From assembly GCA_905197435.1 (NCBI GenBank), contig CAJJYX010000046.1, forward strand, positions 1 to 19,163: a DNA stretch of 19,163 nt, read 5' to 3'. The notes below the pieces were generated by a model, which was not told the origin of the DNA, did no database searches, and worked only from the letters and a program-made list of their open reading frames with translations. The position numbers and the translations under genes were made by a program. Below are positions 14,158-19,163 of the stretch, piece after piece; the first letter of the stretch is position 1; the number at the start of each line of letters is the position of its first letter. This DNA comes from an uncultured Bacteroides sp. Its GTDB lineage: Bacteria; Bacteroidota; Bacteroidia; Bacteroidales; Bacteroidaceae.

Positions 14158-14377
14158 CGAAAAGTTGCTGTACGCTTACAGCAAAGTTTCTGCAGTCATT
14201 GGGCTGCGTCGTTATAAAGTAATTGTAGTGATGCTATAAAGCAATTGTAGTATTACTATAAAGCTGCTATAGCATTACTTTAAAGCAGTTACAGTACTAC
14301 TTTAAAGCGGTTACAGTGTTGCTTTAAAGCAATTACAGTGTCACTGCAAAGAGCATGCAGTATCTTTGCAGTGATAA
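14158..14377. repeat. Non-coding helix-phased tandem repeat array, 22-bp unit built of two 11-bp halves
   Basis: Seven consecutive 22-bp units run without gaps from 14213 to 14366 (starts 14213, 14235, 14257, 14279, 14301, 14323, 14345). The best-conserved half starts TTTAAAGC or TATAAAGC and the other starts TACAGT or TGTAGT. More diverged copies occupy 14158-14179 and 14180-14201, then an 11-bp spacer at 14202-14212 keeps the 11-bp phase. A last half unit TGCAGTGATAA is at 14367-14377. The period is not a multiple of 3 and no ORF is supported. The array sits 65 bases upstream of the TPR gene start and 43 bases after the folB stop, so it fills most of a 326-base gene-free gap. It contains the palindrome TTGCTTTAAAGCAA (14320-14333). 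Confidence 0.85.
14341..14374 (-). terminator. Hairpin at the folB-proximal end of the repeat array
   Basis: TCACTGCAAAG (14341-14351) and CTTTGCAGTGA (14364-14374) form a perfect 11-bp stem with a 12-base loop, 46 bases after the folB stop. On the minus strand it is followed by CACTGTAATTGC, without a T run, so termination is possible but weakly supported. It may simply be a by-product of the repeat array. Confidence 0.35.
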
Positions 14378-14419
14378 GTATCTGTGTATCAGTGATGAAT
14401 GAAGTGGAGCTCTAATGCG

Positions 14420-14785
14420 TCATTCTCCGCGACGTTGGCATATTTCTACTCCTGCCGCCTCTATATCCGCACCCATCGGCGGATTGCGTTTTGCCAGCTT
14501 GAGTGTTATTTCCTCTATCTGCGGAAAGTCGCAGAACAATCTGTCCATGATTCGTCCGCATACATGTTCCAATAGTCGGGAAGGAACAGCCATTTCTGCT
14601 TTGACGGCCTCATACACATCTGCATAGCTCACGGTATCGGCCACGTCGTCCGTCTCTGCCGCACGCCGGATGTCGACTTGCAGGCGCAGGCTGACGGTAA
14701 ACTCATTGCCCACCAAAGTCTCTTGCTTGCCCACGCCGTGATGGGCAAAGAAGCGGAGGTTGTCGAGAAAAATATAACTGGTCAT
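14420..14785 (-). CDS. folB: Dihydroneopterin aldolase
   Basis: FolB cleaves 7,8-dihydroneopterin to 6-hydroxymethyl-dihydropterin and glycolaldehyde in folate synthesis. From the ATG at 14785 the product is 121 aa, the usual size. The frame stays open to 14950, but that extension (MTFRRFFIPLYSL) is not conserved-looking and overlaps the promoter. Family motifs are present: LDNLRFFAHHGVGKQE (catalytic Glu22), NEFTVSLRLQVD, TVSYADVYE, LLEHVCGRI and ITLKLAKRNPPMGADIE (Lys99 in the position of the family's catalytic Lys). The enzyme is cytoplasmic and forms octamers in known homologues. It stands alone with its own promoter; no other folate gene is adjacent. Confidence 0.94.
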   Translation of the reverse strand: MTSYIFLDNLRFFAHHGVGKQETLVGNEFTVSLRLQVDIRRAAETDDVADTVSYADVYEAVKAEMAVPSRLLEHVCGRIMDRLFCDFPQIEEITLKLAKRNPPMGADIEAAGVEICQRRGE

Positions 14786-14805
14786 CGCTTGTAGATTGTT
14801 TGCTG

Positions 14806-14837
14806 CAAACTTACTGATATTTTGCGGGACGGGCAAA
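14806..14837 (-). promoter_or_regulatory. folB promoter (-33 and -7 boxes)
   Basis: The minus strand shows TTTG at 14837-14834 and TAAGTTTG at 14813-14806, separated by 20 bases. This matches the Bacteroides consensus TTTG-N19-21-TAnnTTTG in both boxes and is the best promoter in the window. Transcription should begin near 14799, about 14 bases before the ATG at 14785, which also supports the short folB start. Confidence 0.8.
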
Positions 14838-14870
14838 TCAGAAGCCGATTGTTGTAGTTTTTTGTGTGAA

Positions 14871-14924
14871 TTGTATTCTGCAAAATACAAAAATGAAGCG
14901 AAATTGTATTTTAGCGAATACAAT
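14871..14924. promoter_or_regulatory. Two phased inverted repeats upstream of folB (candidate operators)
   Basis: Site 1 is TTGTATT-N6-AATACAA (14871-14890) and site 2 is ATTGTATT-N6-AATACAAT (14903-14924). The arms are identical, the spacers differ (CTGCAA and TTAGCG), and the centres are 33 bp apart, about three helical turns. They lie between the malQ terminator and the folB -33 box, centred about 81 and 114 bases upstream of the expected folB transcription start. Conserved arms with variable spacers and this phasing suggest cooperative binding of a dimeric regulator. I do not recognise the motif. Confidence 0.6.
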
Positions 14925-14927
14925 GGA

Positions 14928-14973
14928 ATGAAGAAGCGGCGGAAAGTCACTATGCTTTCCGCCGCTTCTTCAT
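14928..14973 (-). terminator. Terminator-like hairpin after malQ
   Basis: A perfect 19-bp stem (14928-14946 with 14955-14973) has an 8-base loop and a GC-rich core (GCGGCGGAAAG / CTTTCCGCCGC). It begins 33 bases after the malQ stop on the minus strand. A T run does not follow directly (TCCATTGTATTCGC), but the stability and position fit a transcript 3' end. Confidence 0.7.
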
Positions 14974-15005
14974 GTTTTAACTTATAGGTTGTTTACAAGT
15001 CAGTC

Positions 15006-17699
15006 CTATCTTCCGGTGCTTTCTATCATGCTCCTTATTTTCTCATTCAGGCTTTCTGCCTTCATCAGTTGTTCCAGTGTCAGGTGCATGCGCCAGCGCC
15101 AGTAGTACCGCGGGTTGGCAGGAATGTTGATACGTTCTTCCTGCACGTTCGGGTTGCGCCATTTGCCGTCCATGGACATCCAGTCTTGCAGGGAGAGGAT
15201 GCAGAGGATGGAGTTGCTGTGGAGATGGCTGCACACCACTTCTTCACAGAGTTCGGGCGTGGCTGTTGCCGGTGCGGCGCCGTAGTGCCCGAGTATGGTA
15301 TTGTAGTACCGCTGCGTCTGCTTGAAGTCTTCTTCCCACCAGCCGCGCAGGGTAGACATGTCGTGCGTGGAGATGGTGCAGACCGAACGGTACGGATACC
15401 AGTCGGGGTGTCCGAATTCCTGTTTCGGGTCTTTCGGCATGCGTTGTATTTCCAGGGAAAGGATGCGCAGGTCGTTCATCACCCATGCCACGCAATCGGG
15501 AATCATGCCCAAGTCTTCACCGCATACCAGCATGCGCGTGGACTGTGTCAGTTGCGGTAGTTTCTTCATGGCTTGCTGACCCCAGAAGTCATTGTGGCGA
15601 TGGTAGTAGTACTGGTCGTACAGCCGGTTGAAGGCGGCCTTCTCCCAATCGTTCAGTGCACGGTAGATGTAGTCGTGCTGCACACCGATACGCGGGTGGT
15701 ACTCGTGCGGATTGTTGCGGTCGGGCACAAACAGCACATCGCTGATAAGGGTATACAGCCCGTCACGAATCCAGATGCTGTCTTCGTCGGTCTTTCCGGC
15801 AAAGTAGGCTTCTACCTTGCGCTGGGTGTCGAACTCGGGACGCATGCGGTAAATCTCCCAAGTGTCTGTCGGTTCGATGAAGGTCTGCTTCACATAGTCT
15901 GTATGTGGGCCGAAGATTTGTCCGAGGAAGTACTCATGGATATAGGGCTTCAGGAAGAAGTCTTCGCGGAATGCCAGCCCGTAGCTTTCTATCTCTTCGC
16001 GTGTCATGGGCAGGGCGGGGACGAACTGTCCCAGCAAGCCGTGTACGGCATGCATCGGTATCTCCCAAATGCGGAAGAAACCGAGGATATGGTCTATGCG
16101 GTAGGCATCGAAGTATTCTGCCATTTTGTGGAAACGCTTCATCCACCAGGCATAGCCGTCCTTTTCCATGACATCCCAGTTGTAGGTGGGGAAACCCCAG
16201 TTCTGTCCGTTCACGGAGAAGTCATCGGGCGGTGCGCCGGCTTGGCCGTTCAGGTTGAAGTAATGGGGCTCTTTCCAGGCTTCCACACTGTTGCGGCTGA
16301 TGCCGATGGGGATGTCGCCTTTCAGCACTACGCCGTTGGCGCGCGCATGTTCGGTGGCGGCAAGCAGTTGCAGGTGCAGGTTGAACTGGATGTAGTAGTA
16401 GATGGCTATATGCGGATAGTCGGCAGAATCCGGCCGGCACAGTTTTTCTATCTCCTTGGCATCGTAGGCGGTGTACTTGGGCCACTCACGGAAGTTCGGC
16501 GTTTTGTAGGCGTCACGCAGGTAGCTGAAGACGGCATATGGCTGCAACCATTCCTTGTTGGCCTCGTAGAAGTTGCGGAAAGCATCCGATGCCAGCACTT
16601 TTTCCCCTTCCTGCTTGAAGATGAGGCGGAAGTATTCCCACTTCGCCTTGTTCACTGCTTCGTAGTCTACGGCAGGCAGGGCATTCAGCTCTTTCCGGCG
16701 TTTGTTGAATTCGGCCATCGCCTTCTTGTCTTTCAGGCTGCCCAACTGCTTCAAGTCGGTATACATGGGGTGGAAGGCGTAAATGGAAATGCTGTTGTAG
16801 AGGTAGGAGTCTGTCCATGTATGCGTCATGGTGGTATCGTTGATGGGCAGAATCTGTACCGCCTTTTGGTTGGTGGCAACTGCCCAGTCAATCATGCGCT
16901 TCAGGTCACCGAAATCGCCCACGCCGAAACTTTGCTCGGAGCGCAGGGAGAACACGGGTACGGCCACTCCGGAGCCTTTCCATGCGGGAAGGTCGAAATA
17001 TACATAACGGTCGCCGACTGCCAGCGTCTCATTGGCGGCTATCTGTGGGTCGGCCATATAGCGGTTGGGGTTGTTTTCCCAAGCCACGGCACGGTGTTCT
17101 TTCTTATTGTAAAGGATGAACTTGTATTCCAACGGAAAGCTGATTTTGCCGGCATCCATTTCCACCTGCCATTCGGGGAAGTCGGCATCGCTCATAAGGA
17201 CGGCTTTGTCCGGATTCCAGTCACCCAGCGCTTTCTGGTTGCCGCAGATTGCCAGGCAGTGGTCGTGGTCTATGCAGGGGGCATAGGCCTTTATCAGCAA
17301 TCCTTTCTTGCAGCTTTTGGGGGCGGCACTGCGTTCGCGGTGTGCCAACAGGGATTCTGTGAAGGCGGATGTATAAAAATACTGCTGTTCGGGCAGGTTC
17401 TTCCAGCAATCTTCTATGCGGTAAACTTTCTTTGGATTGTCTGTGACGTGCAGGATGCGTGGCAGGCTGTTCCACTCCGTCCGTATGGTTTTCCCTTCCC
17501 GATAGATGTGGTAACTGTATTCGACGATTCCATTATCGGGAATCCGGATATCCACTTTTGCATTCCAGTGGATGCCGTCTACAGTATGCAAGGGGGTGGC
17601 TTTATCGGGCTGGTTGTTGCCGAGTTCGGGAATAGAACCCAGTACCCTGACTTCCTCACCCCAGCTGGTGCGATACTCGATATTAAATAATAGTGTCAT
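15006..17699 (-). CDS. malQ: 4-alpha-glucanotransferase (GH77) with two N-terminal CBM20 domains
   Basis: This 897-aa amylomaltase/disproportionating enzyme moves alpha-1,4-glucan segments between maltodextrins and releases glucose. Residues ~1-105 (MTLLFNIEYRTSWGEEVRVL, LGNNQPDKA) and ~130-245 (LAICGNQKALGDWNPDKAVL) are CBM20-like starch-binding modules, as in plant DPE2-type and Bacteroidetes enzymes. The GH77 domain follows. The nucleophile Asp is in FDAYRIDHILGFF (about 535), the acid/base Glu in VCGEDLGMIPDC (about 725), and the third acidic residue in STHDMSTLRGWW (about 778). No signal peptide is visible, so it acts in the cytoplasm on imported or glycogen-derived dextrins. The start at 17699 gives a typical CBM20 N-terminus. 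It is followed by a strong hairpin and preceded by the nrdJ-like gene. Confidence 0.95.
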   Translation of the reverse strand: MTLLFNIEYRTSWGEEVRVLGSIPELGNNQPDKATPLHTVDGIHWNAKVDIRIPDNGIVEYSYHIYREGKTIRTEWNSLPRILHVTDNPKKVYRIEDCWKNLPEQQYFYTSAFTESLLAHRERSAAPKSCKKGLLIKAYAPCIDHDHCLAICGNQKALGDWNPDKAVLMSDADFPEWQVEMDAGKISFPLEYKFILYNKKEHRAVAWENNPNRYMADPQIAANETLAVGDRYVYFDLPAWKGSGVAVPVFSLRSEQSFGVGDFGDLKRMIDWAVATNQKAVQILPINDTTMTHTWTDSYLYNSISIYAFHPMYTDLKQLGSLKDKKAMAEFNKRRKELNALPAVDYEAVNKAKWEYFRLIFKQEGEKVLASDAFRNFYEANKEWLQPYAVFSYLRDAYKTPNFREWPKYTAYDAKEIEKLCRPDSADYPHIAIYYYIQFNLHLQLLAATEHARANGVVLKGDIPIGISRNSVEAWKEPHYFNLNGQAGAPPDDFSVNGQNWGFPTYNWDVMEKDGYAWWMKRFHKMAEYFDAYRIDHILGFFRIWEIPMHAVHGLLGQFVPALPMTREEIESYGLAFREDFFLKPYIHEYFLGQIFGPHTDYVKQTFIEPTDTWEIYRMRPEFDTQRKVEAYFAGKTDEDSIWIRDGLYTLISDVLFVPDRNNPHEYHPRIGVQHDYIYRALNDWEKAAFNRLYDQYYYHRHNDFWGQQAMKKLPQLTQSTRMLVCGEDLGMIPDCVAWVMNDLRILSLEIQRMPKDPKQEFGHPDWYPYRSVCTISTHDMSTLRGWWEEDFKQTQRYYNTILGHYGAAPATATPELCEEVVCSHLHSNSILCILSLQDWMSMDGKWRNPNVQEERINIPANPRYYWRWRMHLTLEQLMKAESLNEKIRSMIESTGR

Positions 17700-17806
17700 A
17701 TTATATTAGATTTAGAAATAGCAATAGCTGTAATGATTATGCAAGTATAGAAATTATTCCTCATAATCATACAGCTACCGTTATCTAAGTCATTTAAATT
17801 CCTATG

Positions 17807-17816
17807 CAAACGTTTG
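17807..17816. promoter_or_regulatory. CAAACGTTTG palindrome upstream of malQ
   Basis: A perfect 10-bp palindrome, GCAAACGTTTG in context, lies in the 131-base gap between the nrdJ stop and the malQ start. The centre AAACGTTT resembles operators of LacI/PurR-family regulators. Chance occurrence is possible, and the arms are too short for a terminator. Confidence 0.3.
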
Positions 17817-17830
17817 TGCTTGCTGCGGGG

Positions 17831-19163
17831 TTATCCACAACGGGAGGCTCCGCATGTTTTGCAGATGAGGCAGCCTTCCTGGTAAACCAGTGTTTCGTTG
17901 CCGCAGTTCGGGCATTTCTTGCCTTTGGCCTCCGTGCCGTCCAGGATGTATTTCTTCAAAGCACGCTCTACGCCGTTTTTCCAAGTATTGATGTTCTCGC
18001 TGTCCAGTTGCAGTGAACCTACCAGCTTGATAACCTGCTCGATAGGCATGCGATAGCGCAATACACCGGAAATCAGTTTGGCATAGTTCCAATATTCTTT
18101 GTTGAACTTCTCGGACAGGCCTTCGATGGTGACTTTGTATCCGCGCTTGTTCTCGAACTGGAAGTCGTAGCGTTTGTTCCCCTGCTCGTCCACATTCTTG
18201 ATGATATGTCCCGACACCACATTCTTCGGCAGGATGATGCCTTCGTCATCGTCCAGCACACCGGTGAATATTTCGTAGGGGTGGTTGTCCAGCAAGCCGA
18301 CGAATGCCACCCATTTCTCCTTGTTGTTCTGGAAGCGGACAACGTCTGCATCCAATATTTTGGGACGTGTTTCAACGACCGTGGGTGGCTTGCACGGAGG
18401 AAGTTCGGATTTCTTGTCGCTCTTGGTAGAGATGAGTACGCCGGAACGTGAGCCGTCACGGTAAACCGTACATCCCTTGCAGCCGGATTTCCACGCTTCT
18501 ACATACAGGCGGTTCACGAGGTTTTCGTCTACGTCGTTCGGCAGGTTGATGGTTACACTGATGGAGTGGTCTACCCATTTCTGGATACGTCCCTGCATCT
18601 TGACTTTCATCAGCCAGTCCACATCGTTGGACGTTGCTTTATAATAAGGTGATTTTGCCACCATGGCGTCCACTTCTTCCTGTGTGTAGCGTTTGGCGGG
18701 GTTGTATCCTTGCGCTTCCATCCAAGTCACGAACTTGGGGTGGAACACGATGTATTCTTCAAAAGCATCTCCGGTTTCGTCGATGAAGTCCACACGCACG
18801 TTCGTGTCGTTCGGGTTTACTTTGCGGCGACGTTTGTATACGGGCAAGAATACGGGCTCGATGCCGGAAGTGGTTTGAGTCATCAGGCTGGTGGTGCCGG
18901 TCGGGGCGATGGTCAGACAGGCAATGTTGCGGCGTCCGTACTTCTTCATGTCTTCGTACATTTCGGGGTCGGCTTCACGCAGGCGGTTGATGAACGGATT
19001 GTTCTTTTCGCGTTCTGCGTCGTACACCTCGAATGCGCCGCGCTCTTTGGCCATTTCTATGGATGAGCGATAGGCGTTGAGCGCTATCGTCTTGTGTACT
19101 TTTTCCGAGAATTCGGTCGCTTCTTCAGTACCATAACGCAGTCCCAAGGCTGCGAGCATGTCG
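17831..19163 (-). CDS. nrdJ: Adenosylcobalamin-dependent (class II) ribonucleotide reductase, C-terminal part
   Basis: The frame enters from beyond the window end (the codon before Met at 19159 is Asp, and no start is identifiable) and stops at the TAA at 17831, giving about 444 residues. It carries the class II RNR loop CLTIAPTGTTSLMTQTTSGIEP, followed by VFLPVYKRRRKV, then CKGCTVYRDGSRSGVL. The cysteine-rich tail (CPNCGNETLVYQEGCLICKT, then CGASRCG) has redox cysteines that regenerate the active-site disulfide. The enzyme reduces ribonucleotides to deoxyribonucleotides using B12 to generate the thiyl radical, without oxygen dependence. This suits an anaerobic gut organism. The active-site and allosteric N-terminal parts lie outside the window. 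Confidence 0.95.
   Translation of the reverse strand, partial: DMLAALGLRYGTEEATEFSEKVHKTIALNAYRSSIEMAKERGAFEVYDAEREKNNPFINRLREADPEMYEDMKKYGRRNIACLTIAPTGTTSLMTQTTSGIEPVFLPVYKRRRKVNPNDTNVRVDFIDETGDAFEEYIVFHPKFVTWMEAQGYNPAKRYTQEEVDAMVAKSPYYKATSNDVDWLMKVKMQGRIQKWVDHSISVTINLPNDVDENLVNRLYVEAWKSGCKGCTVYRDGSRSGVLISTKSDKKSELPPCKPPTVVETRPKILDADVVRFQNNKEKWVAFVGLLDNHPYEIFTGVLDDDEGIILPKNVVSGHIIKNVDEQGNKRYDFQFENKRGYKVTIEGLSEKFNKEYWNYAKLISGVLRYRMPIEQVIKLVGSLQLDSENINTWKNGVERALKKYILDGTEAKGKKCPNCGNETLVYQEGCLICKTCGASRCG

Noticed and set aside
14213..14366. CRISPR array
   Set aside because: The units are contiguous 22-mers without unique spacers, the repeats are degenerate, and no cas gene is nearby.
14786..14950. 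N-terminal extension of folB to the start at 14950
   Set aside because: It would include the operator-like repeats and the consensus promoter and adds 55 residues absent from the FolB family.
15573..17690. A 705-codon open frame on the plus strand opposite malQ
   Set aside because: It is the antisense shadow of a clear GH77 gene. The translation has a Val/Gly/His-rich composition typical of antisense frames, with no domain, and malQ has all its catalytic motifs.
17742..17749. Possible malQ -7 box TATACTTG on the minus strand
   Set aside because: One mismatch in the conserved TTTG and no -33 partner; left out as a promoter call.

Overview
The window looks like a Bacteroides-type chromosome (Bacteroidaceae). 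The evidence is mixed-strand housekeeping genes with Bacteroides-like proteins, promoters of the Bacteroides -7 type (TAnnTTTG, often without a good -33 TTTG), AT-rich leaders mostly lacking Shine-Dalgarno sequences, many small SPII lipoproteins, a DUF3244-like protein, a single-RRM RNA-binding protein, and a two-CBM20 GH77 glucanotransferase. I cannot name the species. No rRNA, tRNA, CRISPR array, insertion sequence or phage gene was seen.

Layout. (1) 1-700: end of a ribosomal-protein operon (rpsR fragment, rplI, terminator). (2) 855-3532, minus strand: a small RRM protein with a long AT-rich leader, a 68-aa Ala-rich lipoprotein, and a long-chain acyl-CoA ligase. (3) 3586-7454, plus strand: an apparent operon of mtaB (tRNA ms2t6A methylthiotransferase), an LpxL/HtrB-type acyltransferase, a GT2 glycosyltransferase overlapping it by 8 bp, and mgsA. 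It is driven from a region shared divergently with the acyl-CoA ligase. (4) 7657-12259, minus strand: a more AT-rich accessory block coding mainly for exported proteins: a DUF3244-like secreted protein, a 536-aa lipoprotein, a 200-aa lipoprotein, a truncated paralogue of its C-terminus, an OmpA/porin-like barrel and another small lipoprotein. (5) 12396-14093, minus strand: a membrane-spanning TPR/coiled-coil/HTH-like protein directly upstream of that block, and a candidate regulator of it. (6) 14158-14377: a non-coding, helix-phased 11/22-bp repeat array in front of the TPR gene. (7) 14420-19163, minus strand: folB with a near-perfect Bacteroides promoter and two phased inverted repeats upstream, malQ, and the 3' part of a class II (B12-dependent) ribonucleotide reductase gene.

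Most core genes are ordinary. The parts worth attention are the 11/22-bp repeat array, the paired inverted repeats upstream of folB, and the accessory envelope block with its putative transmembrane regulator. That block includes a lipoprotein whose Ser/Thr-alternating C-terminal segment resembles the membrane hairpins of beta-pore-forming proteins. No complete, clearly new system can be proven from the sequence alone.
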